Source: Saccharopolyspora shandongensis | GTDB taxonomy: Bacteria > Actinomycetota > Actinomycetes > Mycobacteriales > Pseudonocardiaceae | Assembly: GCF_900106995.1 (NCBI RefSeq) | Contig: NZ_FNOK01000020.1 | Location: 1 to 64,000 of the forward strand | Length of the DNA stretch: 64,000 nucleotides | Direction of reading: 5' to 3' | In this document: in pieces, positions 41,750 to 53,666 of the stretch | Layout of the letters: each line of letters starts with the position of its first letter | Numbering within the stretch: the first letter of the stretch is position 1 | Position numbers and translations under genes: made by a program | Notes under the pieces: model-generated | Seen by the model: only the letters and a program-made list of their open reading frames with translations | The model's database searches: none | Told to the model about the DNA's origin: nothing

Positions 41750-42703
41750 ATGTCATTCGCGATCCAGGCCGAGGGCCTGATCAAACGATTCGGCACCACC
41801 ACCGCGCTGGCCGGGGTGGATCTCGCCGTGCCGGCGGGGACGATCCTCGGCGTGCTCGGGCCCAACGGTGCGGGCAAGACCACCGCGGTCCGGATCCTGG
41901 CCACCTTGCTGCGGCCGGATGCGGGCACCGCGACCGTCGCGGGCTACGACGTGCTCCGCCAACCGGTCGCGGTGCGCAGCCGCATCGGGCTCACCGGCCA
42001 GTACGCCTCGGTCGACGAGGAGCTCACCGGCATCGAGAACCTGGTGCTCATCGGTCGGTTGCTGGAAATGCCGAAGCGCGACGCCAAGGCGCGGGCGGCC
42101 GAACTGCTGGAGCGGTTCGGCCTCACCGACGCCGGCGGCCGCGCGATCAAGACCTACTCCGGCGGCATGCGGCGCCGCCTGGATCTCGCGGCGAGCCTGG
42201 TCGGCCGCCCCGAGATCCTCTACCTGGACGAGCCCACCACCGGGCTCGACCCGCGCAGCCGCAACCAGGTGTGGGACATGGTGCGCACGCTGTCCGCCGA
42301 GGGCGTGACGGTGCTGCTGACCACCCAGTACCTGGAGGAGGCCGATCAGCTGGCCGACCGGATCAGCGTGATCGACCACGGCCGGGTGGTCGCCGACGGC
42401 CGCGCCGACGAGCTCAAGCGCCGCGTCGGCGGCCAGACCCTGCAGGTGCGGCCGACCGATCTGGCGAACGTGCCCGCGGTGCGCGGGATCCTCGCCGAGC
42501 TGACCGGCGCCGAACCGGCCACGAACGACGACAGCGGGCTGCTGACCACGCCGGTCGACGACCCGGTGCTGCTGTCCACCCTGGTCCGCCGGCTCGACGA
42601 CGCCGGGATCACCGCCGACGAGCTCGCACTGCGCCTGCCCAGCCTGGACGAGGTGTTCCTGGCCATCACCGGCAAGACCGCCGAGGAGGAGACCGCCGCA
42701 TGA
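41750..42703 (+). CDS. ABC exporter ATP-binding protein, DrrA-like
   Basis: A 317-aa ATPase. Walker A GPNGAGKTT, signature YSGGMRRRLDLAASL and Walker B LYLDEPTTGLDP are intact. The C-terminal extension (VPAVRGILAELTGAEPATND ... LPSLDEVFLAITGKTAEEE) is typical of daunorubicin-resistance DrrA proteins. It overlaps the permease gene (ATGA). Such pairs export antibiotics or lipids; the substrate is not evident and no biosynthetic genes are adjacent. Confidence 0.93.
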   Translation: MSFAIQAEGLIKRFGTTTALAGVDLAVPAGTILGVLGPNGAGKTTAVRILATLLRPDAGTATVAGYDVLRQPVAVRSRIGLTGQYASVDEELTGIENLVLIGRLLEMPKRDAKARAAELLERFGLTDAGGRAIKTYSGGMRRRLDLAASLVGRPEILYLDEPTTGLDPRSRNQVWDMVRTLSAEGVTVLLTTQYLEEADQLADRISVIDHGRVVADGRADELKRRVGGQTLQVRPTDLANVPAVRGILAELTGAEPATNDDSGLLTTPVDDPVLLSTLVRRLDDAGITADELALRLPSLDEVFLAITGKTAEEETAA

Positions 42704-43518
42704 CCGCCACGATCGAACGTCCGCCGGCCGCGCCGACGACCACGGCGGAGCGCATCGGCCCGATCCGCGCGCTGCGGCACGGCCTGACGCTGGCCGGGCG
42801 CAGCATCCTCAAGATCCGCAAGTCGCCCGAGGGCCTGATCGACGTCACCATCCAGCCGATCCTGTTCCTGGTCATGTTCGTCTACCTCTTCGGCGGGGCG
42901 ATCGTCGGGGACACCAGCTCGTACCTGCAGCTCACGCTGCCCGGCGTGATGGCGATGAACATGGTCTTCGCCAGCCTCGGCACCGGTTGGGCGCTCAACA
43001 CCGACATCTCCAAGGGCGTCTTCGACCGGTTCCGCAGCCTGCCGGTGGCGAGGTCGGCGCCGCTGATCGGCGCGGTGCTGGGCGACATCGTGCGCTACCT
43101 GGTGGCGCTGGCGGTGCTGCTGGTCTTCGCCACCATCATGGGCTTCCGCATCCAGACCGATCCGCTGTCCGCGCTGGCCGCGATCGTGGTGGTGATCGCC
43201 TTCGCGCTGGCGATGTGCTGGATCACGGTGTTCCTCGGGATGCTGATCAAGAACCAGCAGGCGCTGCCCGGCGTGGCGATGGCGTTCATGTTCCCGCTGA
43301 CCATGGGCAGCAACGTGTTCGTGCCGACCGAGACGATGCCGGGCTGGCTGCAGGCGTGGGTGACCATCAACCCGGTCACCAAGCTCGCGGACACCGCGCG
43401 CGGCCTGATGATCGGCGGCCCGGTCGCCGGGCCGCTGACGGCGACGCTGATCTGGATGGTCGCGATCGTGGCGGTGTTCTTCCCGCTGGCGATGTGGGCG
43501 TACCGCCGTCGGATGTGA
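42700..43518 (+). CDS. ABC-2 exporter permease, DrrB-like
   Basis: A 272-aa permease with six helices (IQPILFLVMFVYLFGGAIVG; ALAVLLVFATIMGF; LAAIVVVIAFALAMCWITVF LG; TATLIWMVAIVAVFFPLAMW). MTMG-like SNVFVPTETMPGWLQAWVTINPV is the family motif before the last helix. It forms an exporter with the DrrA-like ATPase and ends the operon, followed by a hairpin. Confidence 0.93.
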   Translation: MTATIERPPAAPTTTAERIGPIRALRHGLTLAGRSILKIRKSPEGLIDVTIQPILFLVMFVYLFGGAIVGDTSSYLQLTLPGVMAMNMVFASLGTGWALNTDISKGVFDRFRSLPVARSAPLIGAVLGDIVRYLVALAVLLVFATIMGFRIQTDPLSALAAIVVVIAFALAMCWITVFLGMLIKNQQALPGVAMAFMFPLTMGSNVFVPTETMPGWLQAWVTINPVTKLADTARGLMIGGPVAGPLTATLIWMVAIVAVFFPLAMWAYRRRM

Positions 43519-43557
43519 CCATCGGCGCCGCTCCGGAGCGGCGTTTCCGCAGGCAGA

Positions 43558-43607
43558 GGGCCGTGCGCGTTTTGTGTCGCCATAGCAGCACAAAACGCGC
43601 ACGGCCC
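43558..43607. terminator. Dispersed hairpin, copy f
   Basis: A perfect 19-bp stem, GGGCCGTGCGCGTTTTGTG paired with 43589-43607, loop TCGCCATAGCAG. It is in the space between the convergent DrrB and SARP genes. Confidence 0.8.
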
Positions 43608-43740
43608 CTGTGACCAGCGGAAACCGAACCGCGGACACCCGGCCCCGGCCCACTCACGAGCGCCTGACCAGCGGTGACGGCGCCGCTATCGGTGGTCGCC
43701 GGGAGGTGTCCCCGGCCAGAGCGGAATAATCTTCATGACC

Positions 43741-43791
43741 ACCTGCGGTCGGCCCCTCCCGCGTCGGGGGCGGGAGGGACCGACCGCAGGT
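43741..43791. terminator. Terminator of the SARP gene
   Basis: ACCTGCGGTCGG...CCTCCCGC pairs with GCGGGAGG...CCGACCGCAGGT with a single mismatch, 11 bp past the stop of the convergent regulator gene. Confidence 0.75.
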
Positions 43792-43802
43792 CCGGCAAAG
43801 CC

Positions 43803-46800
43803 TCAGCCCCCCAACGCGTCGCGGAGCTCCGCGAAGGCGTCGTCCCGCGAGAGCGCGGCTGCGCCGTCGCGCTCTTCGCGGTGCTTCCCGGCCAGCTCGC
43901 GCAGCAGCGCTCGCACTTCCGGGTCTCCTTCGTCGACCAGGCCGCGCAGCACGGTCGCGATGCCGATCAGGCGTGCCGCCCGCTGCGGTCGGCCGCCGGC
44001 GAACTCCACACGCGCCGCTTGCTCCGCGATCGTCGAGTTCAGCGGCATGTCGCGGACCTCCAGTCCCACGGCGAAGGCTTCGGCGAGCAGCGCCCGCGCC
44101 TCGCCGAGCTCGCCTTCGTCGAGGCGCAGCCGCGCTTCGCCGAGCAGTTCCATCTGCCGCAGCGGCTCCGGCGCCGTCGCCGCCTCGGCCAGCGCCGCGC
44201 GCGCCGCCGCCAGGTAGTCGCGGGCCTGGTCCCGGTCGCCGGCGTACCGGGCGACCTCGGCGAGTCCGGTCAGCGCCACGATCTGGTGGTAGAGGAACCT
44301 GTTCTGGCCGATGCGTTCGGCGCGCAGCAGGTCGGCGCGCGCCCCTTCGATGTCGCCGCCGCGCAGCCGCTCCATGCCGATCCGCGCCAGCGCGGGCACC
44401 AGGTCCTCGGTGGCGCGCAGTTCGCGGAACGTTTCGACGGATTCCTGGAACGCCTCGATCGCGCCCTCGTGGTCGCCGCGCCGCGACCGGAACTCGGCGA
44501 TGCTCGTGGTGGTCTGCGCGCTGCCCCACCGGTCGCCGATGGCGCGGAACTCGGTGCGCGCGGCGAGCATGTCCTTCTCCCCGGCGACGGGATTTCCGTT
44601 GTGCTCCGCGCCGAATCCCCGGCAGAACAGGCCCGCGGCCCGCGCCCACGGGTGCGGGTGCTGCAGCGCCCGCTCGACGCATCTGTCCAATTCGGACTGT
44701 TCGCGGATCAGCATCCAGCCGATCGGTTCCATCACCGTCACGTACAGGTAGCGGAACCGCGCGCCGGTGTCGCGGACGGCCGTCACCGCGGCGCGCAGGC
44801 CCTCGGCCCAGCCCGGGGTGGAGTCGACGGACATCACCAGCATCAGGTCGACGACCGCCCGGCTCTCCGGCGGCGCCGCGCCCGGCAAGGCGACCACCGC
44901 TTCCAGCCGTGCCTTCAGCTCGTCGTACTGCGCCGACATCGACCAGTACCAGCTCAGCGCCGCACCAAACCGGAATCCCCGGTCCGCGTCGCCGGATTCC
45001 GTCGCCCAGTGCAGCGCGGCGATGATGTTGTCGTGATCGGCGTCCAGCCGGTTCAGCCAGTCGATCTGCTCTTCGTCGTGCAGCCGGGGCGCGGCGGATT
45101 CGGCGAACTCGACGAAGTACGCCGCGTGCGAGCTGCGCAGGGCGTCCTTCTCCCCGGCCGCGACGAGCTTCTCGGCACAGAACGCGCGCACCGTCTCCAG
45201 CATCCGGTACCTCATGCCGAGTTCCGAATCGACCGCTTCCACCAGGGACTTCTCCACCAGCGAGACGAGCACGTAGAACACGTCCGCGGCAGGCATCCCG
45301 GCGTCGGCGCACACCGCGGAGATCGCGTCGGCCGAGGCGTTCCCGGCGAACACCGACATCCGCCCGGCCAGCACCTGCTCCGGTCCGGTCAGCAGGTCCC
45401 AGCTCCACTCCACCACCGCGCGCAGCGTCCGATGCCGCGGCATGGCGGTGCGATTTCCGCTGGTGAGCAACCGGAATCGGTCGTCGAGCCGCTCGGCGAC
45501 CTGCCGGACGCTCATCGCCCGCAGCCGGGCCGCCGCCAGCTCGATCGCCAGCGGCATCCCGTCCAGCCGACGGCAGATCTCCACGACGTCGCGGGTGTTG
45601 CCGTCGTCGAGCGCGAACCCGGGCCGGGCGGCGGCCGCCCGATCCACGAACAGCCGCACCGCAGCGGCCTCCGGCGCCGCGTCCTCGGCCTCCGGCAGCG
45701 CCAACGGCCCCACCGGCAGCAGCCGCTCACCGGTGAGCGCCAGCGGCTCCCGGCTGGTCGCCACGACCCGCAGCTGCGGGGCCCGGTTCAGCACCTCCTG
45801 CACGAACTCGGCGGCGGCCTCGATCACCTGCTCGCAGTTGTCCAGCACCAGCAGCGCCGGTTCCGCCGAGAACAGGTCCACCACCCGGCTCAAGGCGTGC
45901 TTCATCGGTGATTCCAGCAGCCGGGTCTCGCGCACCCCGAGCACGGCGAGCACCGCCGCAGTCACGTCCTGCCCGTCCCGCACCGGCGCGAGCTCGACGA
46001 ACCACACCCGCCGATCCGACATCCCGGCGGCGGTCTCGACCGCCAGCCGCGTCTTCCCCGCGCCGCCGGGACCGAACAGGGTGACCAGCCGGGAGTCCGC
46101 CAGCTCCGCGCGAACCCGCTCGATCTCCCGCTCCCGGCCGACGAAGCTGCTCAACCGGGTCGGCAGCACCGGCCGGACCGGCTCCCATCGCAGCTCGTCG
46201 CGCGGATCCGGCTCCGGGCGCGGTTCCCGGCGCGGCGCTAGGCCGGGAGCGCCGCGCAGCAGCGCGACCTGCAGATCCCGGAGCTCCCGCGACGGCGACA
46301 CCCCGAGCTCCTGGTCCAGGCGGCGCCGCAAGGCCTCGTAAGCGGCAAGCGCATCGGCCTGCCTGCCGCTCGCGTAGAGCGCGCGAATGCGCAGCGCCGT
46401 GAGCCGCTCGCGCAGCGGAAAACGCGCGCAAAGCCCCTCCAGCTCGGGCACCAGATCGGCATGCCGACCGGCGCCGAGATCGGCCTCCGCCCGATCCTCG
46501 ATCGCGGCGATGCGCAGCTCCGCCAGCCGCGCCGCCTGCGCCTCGGCGAACGGCGTGTCGACGAAGTCGACGAGCGCATCCCCGTGCCACAGCGCCAGCG
46601 CCTCGCGGAGCGTGGCAGCGGCAGCATCGTGCCGACCGCTGCGGAGCAGGCGGCGTCCCTCCGCAGCGAGCGCAGCGAAGCGGATGGCGTCGACGTCGTC
46701 GCGATCCACCAGGAGGGCATAGCCCGACTGGTCGGAGCGCAAGGACAGGTCGCCCCCGAGCGCGCGGCGCGCGCGAGACACCAGCGACTGGAGCGCGTTC

Positions 46801-46979
46801 AGCGCGCCGGCCGGCTGGGCGGAGCCCCAGAGGTCGGCGATGAGGAGCTCGGTGGAGACGGTGCGGCCGGCGTCGAGCGCGAGTCGCGCGAGGAGCATCC
46901 GCACCCGGAGGCCGCCGACCGCTATCGCCCGACCGTCGGGTGCGTTCAGCCGAAAGGGCCCCAGCAACGCCACGCGCAC
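43803..46979 (-). CDS. AfsR/SARP-type regulator with ATPase and TPR domains
   Basis: A 1058-aa transcription activator. Residues 1-95 are an OmpR-like winged helix (VRVALLGPFRLNAPDGRAIA; LQSLVSRARRALGG). Residues about 100-245 form the BTAD domain (LWHGDALVDFVDTPFAEAQA; ELGVSPSRELRDL). The NB-ARC-like ATPase has Walker A FGPGGAGKTRLAVE and LLVLDNCEQV, then GMPLAIELAAARLRAMS. TPR helices fill the last 350 residues. Proteins of this plan switch on secondary metabolism. GTG 46979 gives the normal N-terminus. No biosynthetic cluster is within view, so the target is elsewhere or is the adjacent exporter. Confidence 0.92.
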   Translation of the reverse strand: MRVALLGPFRLNAPDGRAIAVGGLRVRMLLARLALDAGRTVSTELLIADLWGSAQPAGALNALQSLVSRARRALGGDLSLRSDQSGYALLVDRDDVDAIRFAALAAEGRRLLRSGRHDAAAATLREALALWHGDALVDFVDTPFAEAQAARLAELRIAAIEDRAEADLGAGRHADLVPELEGLCARFPLRERLTALRIRALYASGRQADALAAYEALRRRLDQELGVSPSRELRDLQVALLRGAPGLAPRREPRPEPDPRDELRWEPVRPVLPTRLSSFVGREREIERVRAELADSRLVTLFGPGGAGKTRLAVETAAGMSDRRVWFVELAPVRDGQDVTAAVLAVLGVRETRLLESPMKHALSRVVDLFSAEPALLVLDNCEQVIEAAAEFVQEVLNRAPQLRVVATSREPLALTGERLLPVGPLALPEAEDAAPEAAAVRLFVDRAAAARPGFALDDGNTRDVVEICRRLDGMPLAIELAAARLRAMSVRQVAERLDDRFRLLTSGNRTAMPRHRTLRAVVEWSWDLLTGPEQVLAGRMSVFAGNASADAISAVCADAGMPAADVFYVLVSLVEKSLVEAVDSELGMRYRMLETVRAFCAEKLVAAGEKDALRSSHAAYFVEFAESAAPRLHDEEQIDWLNRLDADHDNIIAALHWATESGDADRGFRFGAALSWYWSMSAQYDELKARLEAVVALPGAAPPESRAVVDLMLVMSVDSTPGWAEGLRAAVTAVRDTGARFRYLYVTVMEPIGWMLIREQSELDRCVERALQHPHPWARAAGLFCRGFGAEHNGNPVAGEKDMLAARTEFRAIGDRWGSAQTTTSIAEFRSRRGDHEGAIEAFQESVETFRELRATEDLVPALARIGMERLRGGDIEGARADLLRAERIGQNRFLYHQIVALTGLAEVARYAGDRDQARDYLAAARAALAEAATAPEPLRQMELLGEARLRLDEGELGEARALLAEAFAVGLEVRDMPLNSTIAEQAARVEFAGGRPQRAARLIGIATVLRGLVDEGDPEVRALLRELAGKHREERDGAAALSRDDAFAELRDALGG

Positions 46980-47321
46980 CGCACCAGCTTCGCAGACGGG
47001 ACCGACCCGACGCCTGTCATTTCGGGCCTTGCGCACGCAGCCGCACGGCAAGTCCCTGGAGATCACCGGCCGCCCGGCGGGCCGGATCCCACCGATGCCA
47101 GGGAAGCGTTTTGCCCGGTTGGGCCCGCTTCGATCTCGGAAAACCTCCCGGCGAGCTCGGCCCGCGAACTATGTCCTAGATCACCTCCCGCCGAGCCGGA
47201 GTACCGCCGCGGGCTGGAATCATGGAAGAAACGGACATACCACCGATCATGTTCCGCCGGCACGGCTCGCACGCCGACGTGCTCCACACGTCCGGGCGGG
47301 GCGCTACCCGGAGCCGCTCGA

Positions 47322-48047
47322 ATGGATCTGACGACCTTCGCCGCCACCTCCGCCGAACCGACCGGCTTCACCGCCTGGGTGATCTCCGTGATGGAGGCCC
47401 TCGGCGGGCCGGGCGCGGGAATGATCGTCGCCCTGGAGAACCTCTTCCCGCCCATCCCGTCCGAGGTGATCCTGCCGCTGGCCGGATTCACCGCCAGCCA
47501 GGGCAACATGTCCGTGATCGGCGCGATCCTGTGGACGACCCTCGGCTCGCTGGTCGGCGCGCTGGCGCTCTACGGCATCGGCGCGACGCTGGGCCGCGAC
47601 CGCACCCGCGCCATCGCCGCGAAGATCCCGCTGGTGAAGATCTCCGACATCGACCGGACCGAGGCCTGGTTCGCCAAGCACGGCATCAAAGCGGTCTTCT
47701 TCGGTCGGATGATCCCGCTGTTCCGCAGCTTCATCTCGCTCCCGGCCGGCGTCGAACGCATGCGCCTGACCACGTTCGCCCTGTTCACCACGCTCGGCAG
47801 CCTGATCTGGAACACCGTCTTCGTGCTCGCCGGCTACCTGCTGGGCCAGAACTGGTACCTCGTCGAGGAGTACGCGGGGCTGTTCTCCCGCGCCGTGCTG
47901 ATCACGGCGGTCCTGACGGTCGCGGCGTTCATCGCGATCCGCATCCGCAACAACCGCCGCGAACGCCAGCTCTCGGAAGCCCCCACGGTCCGCCTCGCCC
48001 GGGTGCACGCCGAGGCCCCGACCGAGGAGATCCGCCGCATCCGCTGA
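47322..48047 (+). CDS. DedA-family membrane protein
   Basis: A 241-aa protein of the DedA/VTT superfamily. Seen: VALENLFPPIPSEVILPLAG F with the conserved Glu, TLGSLVGALALYGIGATLG, FFGRMIPLFRSFISLPAGVE RM with the essential Arg pair, and helices to WNTVFVLAGYLLGQ. DedA proteins act in flipping of undecaprenyl phosphate and phospholipids. It diverges from the SARP gene; TGTCC-like promoter sequences were not identified with confidence. Confidence 0.92.
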   Translation: MDLTTFAATSAEPTGFTAWVISVMEALGGPGAGMIVALENLFPPIPSEVILPLAGFTASQGNMSVIGAILWTTLGSLVGALALYGIGATLGRDRTRAIAAKIPLVKISDIDRTEAWFAKHGIKAVFFGRMIPLFRSFISLPAGVERMRLTTFALFTTLGSLIWNTVFVLAGYLLGQNWYLVEEYAGLFSRAVLITAVLTVAAFIAIRIRNNRRERQLSEAPTVRLARVHAEAPTEEIRRIR

Positions 48048-48059
48048 CCCTCACCGGAC

Positions 48060-48114
48060 GCGATTTCGCGAGGAATCGTCACCCCCGGGGCCGGTGCGTT
48101 CCCCGCGAAATCGC
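48060..48114. terminator. TTTCGCG-type hairpin between convergent genes
   Basis: GCGATTTCGCG-A-GGAA pairs with TTCC-C-CGCGAAATCGC over 55 bp. It separates the convergent DedA and NmrA-like genes and resembles the hairpin at 35771. Confidence 0.7.
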
Positions 48115-48121
48115 GCCGGGG

Positions 48122-48952
48122 TCAGCGGAAGTCCGACGCGTGGTCGGCGGCCCACTGGGCGAAGGAGCGGGCCGGGCGGCCGGTCAGGACCTCCACCGTG
48201 TTCACCACCGGCAGCGGACGGCCGTCCTGGCCAGCGAGGTGCTGCAGGAGGGTGTCGGCGAGGTGCCCCATCCCGAGCTCGGCCATCGTCGCGCGGTACT
48301 CGTCCGGGCTCTGCGGCACGAACTCGACGGGGCGGCCGATCGCTTCCCCGATCGCCTCGGCCTGCTCGCGCTGCGTGATCGACTGCGGCCCGCTCAGCGG
48401 GTAGGCCCTGCCCTCGTGGCCGGGCTCGGTCAGCGCCCGCACCGCAGCGGCCGCGATGTCCGCCTCGTGGATCAGGTCGGCGTGCGAGTCGGGGTACGGC
48501 GCCGCCACGACGCCTCGGGCGCGGATCGACCCGGCCCACGCCAGGGTGTTCGTGGCGAAGCCGCCCGGCCGCAGGAAGGTCCAGGCCAGCCCGGAGTCGA
48601 GCACCGCCCGCTCCGCCGACGCGTGCAGCCCGATCAGCGGGTCGTCGGGGTCGCCCGGGGTCGTGACGACGCTGGCCGACAGCAGCACGACGTGCTCGAC
48701 ACCGGCGGACCGGGCGGCGTCCAGGAAACCGCCCACCCCGCCGCGATCGGCGTAGAGGAACACCGCGGACACCCCGTCCAGCACCGGCTCTGGCGGTTCG
48801 GCTAGGTCGCCGCGGACCACCTCGACCTCCTCCGGCAGCCGGGTGGCGGCGGGATCGCGGCTGATCACCCGCGGCTTCTCCCCGGCGCTCAGCAGCTGCT
48901 CGACCACGCTGCGCGCCACGTTGCCGCGTCCTCCGGTCACCAGGATCGTCAT
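48122..48952 (-). CDS. NmrA-like NAD(P)-binding protein
   Basis: A 276-aa atypical short-chain dehydrogenase. MTILVTGGRGNVARSVVEQL carries the GGxGxxG nucleotide site. HVVLLSASVVTT, LHASAERAVLDSGLAWTFLR PGGFATN and YPDSHADLIHEADIAAAAV match NmrA/HSCARG-type proteins, many of which sense the NADP/NADPH ratio. The upstream MmyB-type regulator gene is on the same strand, 70 bp away, a common pairing in actinomycetes in which the regulator represses the reductase. Confidence 0.88.
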   Translation of the reverse strand: MTILVTGGRGNVARSVVEQLLSAGEKPRVISRDPAATRLPEEVEVVRGDLAEPPEPVLDGVSAVFLYADRGGVGGFLDAARSAGVEHVVLLSASVVTTPGDPDDPLIGLHASAERAVLDSGLAWTFLRPGGFATNTLAWAGSIRARGVVAAPYPDSHADLIHEADIAAAAVRALTEPGHEGRAYPLSGPQSITQREQAEAIGEAIGRPVEFVPQSPDEYRATMAELGMGHLADTLLQHLAGQDGRPLPVVNTVEVLTGRPARSFAQWAADHASDFR

Positions 48953-49022
48953 CTGATCTCCCTTCAGCGATGTGCCACCACGATCGCCGCGGCGGCGGCC
49001 GCCCGGGAGAGACCGGTCGAAC

Positions 49023-49835
49023 CTAGGTCTGCCGATCCCAGTTCCGGAGCTCCTGCAGCGCCTTCCCCGTGGGCGACCCCTCGGGGGCGGTGAAGAACAT
49101 CAGCCGCTGGTCCAGCTCGGGTATCAGCAGTACCTCGCAGTCCAGCTCCAGCTCGCCGAAGACCGGGTGCACGCCGCGCTTCGGGGTGCTGCGCTGCACC
49201 TGGACCTCGTGGGCGGCCCACATCTCGGCGAAGGCGGGGTTCCGCTCGCCCAGCTCGTCGACCAGCGCCCGAACGCCGGGATCGCCCGGGTAGCGGCCGG
49301 CGGCGCGCACGCTCGCCACGCACGACTTGGCGAACCGCCGCCCGTGCTCGGTCTCCAGCACCGACGGCCGGTGGCAGAACATCCACCAGAGCATGTTGCG
49401 CTCCTTCTCCGACCGGCTGCCGAAGTCGCCCATCAGGCCCACCGCCATCCGGTTCCAGGCGAGGATGTCGTACTTCACGTCGAGCACCAGCGCGGGAACG
49501 TCGTCGAACCGCTCCAGCAGCCGCAGCACGCTCGCCGGGACCTCCCGCGACGACACGACCGACGGGGCCTCGCCCACCAGGCGGAACAGGTAGTTCCGCT
49601 CGTCGTCGGACAGGCGCAGCGCGGCGGCGAGCGCGTTGAGCACCTGCCGGGACGGGCGCGGCCCGCGCCCCTGCTCCATGCGGATGTAGTAGTCGACGGA
49701 GATCCCGGCGAGTCGCGCGACCTCCTCCCGCCGCAACCCGGGCGTCCGGCGGCCGCCGCGCGCCTCCAACCCGACATCGGCGGGCCCGACGCGAGACCGC
49801 CGGTCCCTGAGGAACTCCGCCAGTTCAGCCCGCAC
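49023..49835 (-). CDS. XRE/MmyB-family transcriptional regulator
   Basis: A 270-aa regulator. The N-terminal HTH is TPGLRREEVARLAGISVDYY IRMEQG, typical of the family, followed by the MmyB ligand-binding domain (VLDVKYDILAWNRMAVGLMG DF; NMLWWMFCHRPS; ELGERNPAFAEMWAAHEVQ). GTG 49835 follows GGAGGAGTTCGG. It lies just upstream of the NmrA-like gene on the same strand and is likely its regulator. MmyB domains bind fatty-acid-like or quinone-like ligands in some members. Confidence 0.9.
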   Translation of the reverse strand: MRAELAEFLRDRRSRVGPADVGLEARGGRRTPGLRREEVARLAGISVDYYIRMEQGRGPRPSRQVLNALAAALRLSDDERNYLFRLVGEAPSVVSSREVPASVLRLLERFDDVPALVLDVKYDILAWNRMAVGLMGDFGSRSEKERNMLWWMFCHRPSVLETEHGRRFAKSCVASVRAAGRYPGDPGVRALVDELGERNPAFAEMWAAHEVQVQRSTPKRGVHPVFGELELDCEVLLIPELDQRLMFFTAPEGSPTGKALQELRNWDRQT

Positions 49836-49953
49836 CCGAACTCCTCCACAACTCCAGGAACACCGTCACCGCAGTCCATTACCCGCGAGGTGCCACAGCG
49901 CCCCAAAGCACTCACCGGCCCCACCCGTTCTCGAAGACCCGGACCCGCAACGC

Positions 49954-49987
49954 AGAAGGCCCCGCGCCGTGGAGCGCGGGGCCTTCT
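49954..49987 (-). terminator. Terminator of clpC
   Basis: A perfect 14-bp stem AGAAGGCCCCGCGC (49954-49967) with 49974-49987, loop CGTGGA, 10 bp past the clpC stop. Confidence 0.9.
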
Positions 49988-49997
49988 GGGTCTTGCG

Positions 49998-52550
<2,553 letters not shown>

Positions 52551-52774
52551 TCGCACTCCCTGACTGCTGCGCCGGCGGTCTCGTTGGCGGGACACGGCTC
52601 CTGCATCGCCGATGCCCACGACGGGTTCAGCACTCTTGAGGACCACTGTAGTAGCCCCACCCGGTCGCGGTCCGTGCCCGCTACGGCCTACTGCCCTCAT
52701 TCTTGTCCGGCACCCTCACCAACGGCGCGCTGGCCTGCGAGATTCCGGATTTCGACCGATAGGTTGGCCCTGTC

Positions 52775-52788
52775 CGCTCAGCGCGAAC
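52775..52788 (-). promoter_or_regulatory. Candidate ClgR operator upstream of clpC
   Basis: On the minus strand the sequence reads GTTCGC-GCTGA-GCG, exactly the published ClgR consensus GTTCGC-N5-GCG found before clp genes in Streptomyces and Corynebacterium. It overlaps the gap between the siderophore ATPase stop (52797) and clpC, so clpC has its own stress-responsive promoter. Confidence 0.65.
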
Positions 52789-52796
52789 AGGTCCTA

Positions 52797-53666
52797 CTAC
52801 TTGGACTGATCGGCGGATGCGCCACGCCTCCCGCCGACCGGCACCACCATCGGGGTACCCGCGACGGGATCAGCAATCACCCGCGCCTTCAGCCCGAACA
52901 CCTCGGCCAGCAATTCCTCGGTGAGCACCTCGCCCGGCTCGCCCTCGGCGACGATGGCGCCGGCCTTCATCGCCACCAGCCGGTCGGCGTAGCGGGCGGC
53001 CAGGTTCAGGTCGTGCAGCACCATCACGACGGTACGACCGCTCTCGTCGTGCAGCTGCCCGACCAGCTCCAGCACGTCCACCTGGTGCGAGAGGTCCAGG
53101 TAGGTGGTCGGCTCGTCGAGCAGCAGCAGGTCGGTGCCCTGCGCCAGCGCCATGGACAGCCAGGCGCGCTGCCGCTGGCCGCCGGAGAGCTCGTCCAGGG
53201 TGCGGTCGGCGAGGTCGGCGATGCCGGTCATGCCCAGCGCCTCGGCCACCGCCGACTCGTCGTCGGAGGACCACTGCCGGTACCAGGACTGGTGCGGGTG
53301 GCGGCCGCGGGCGACCAGGTCGGCGACGGTCAGGCCCTCCGGCGCCACCGGCGACTGCGGGAGCACCCCGAGCACCCTGGCGACTTCCTTGGTGGACATC
53401 TTGTGGATCTGCTTGCCGTCCAGCAGCACGCTGCCGCGCCGCGGGTTCAGCAGCCTGCCCAGCGCACGCAGCAGCGTCGACTTGCCGCAGCCGTTCGGGC
53501 CGATCACCGCGGTGATGGTGCCGTCCACGACGTCGAAGTCCAGGCCGTCGACGATGACGCGGTCGCCGTAGGCCAGCTGCAGGTCCGTGGCGTGCAGCCG
53601 CTGCCGGTCGCCAGCGGGCACCGCGAGTCCGTCGTCGGTCGTCTTGGACGTGGCGGATGCGGTCAT
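52797..53666 (-). CDS. Iron-siderophore ABC transporter ATP-binding protein (FepC-like)
   Basis: A 289-aa ATPase. Walker A is GPNGCGKST, the signature LSGGQRQRAWLSMALAQ, Walker B LLLLDEPTTYLDL. GVLPQSPVAPEGLTVADLVA RGRHPH is characteristic of FepC/FecE. ATG 53666 overlaps the permease stop by 4 bp. It energises uptake of ferric siderophore with the two permeases upstream. No substrate-binding lipoprotein is encoded in this operon, so it must come from another locus. Confidence 0.95.
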   Translation of the reverse strand: MTASATSKTTDDGLAVPAGDRQRLHATDLQLAYGDRVIVDGLDFDVVDGTITAVIGPNGCGKSTLLRALGRLLNPRRGSVLLDGKQIHKMSTKEVARVLGVLPQSPVAPEGLTVADLVARGRHPHQSWYRQWSSDDESAVAEALGMTGIADLADRTLDELSGGQRQRAWLSMALAQGTDLLLLDEPTTYLDLSHQVDVLELVGQLHDESGRTVVMVLHDLNLAARYADRLVAMKAGAIVAEGEPGEVLTEELLAEVFGLKARVIADPVAGTPMVVPVGGRRGASADQSK

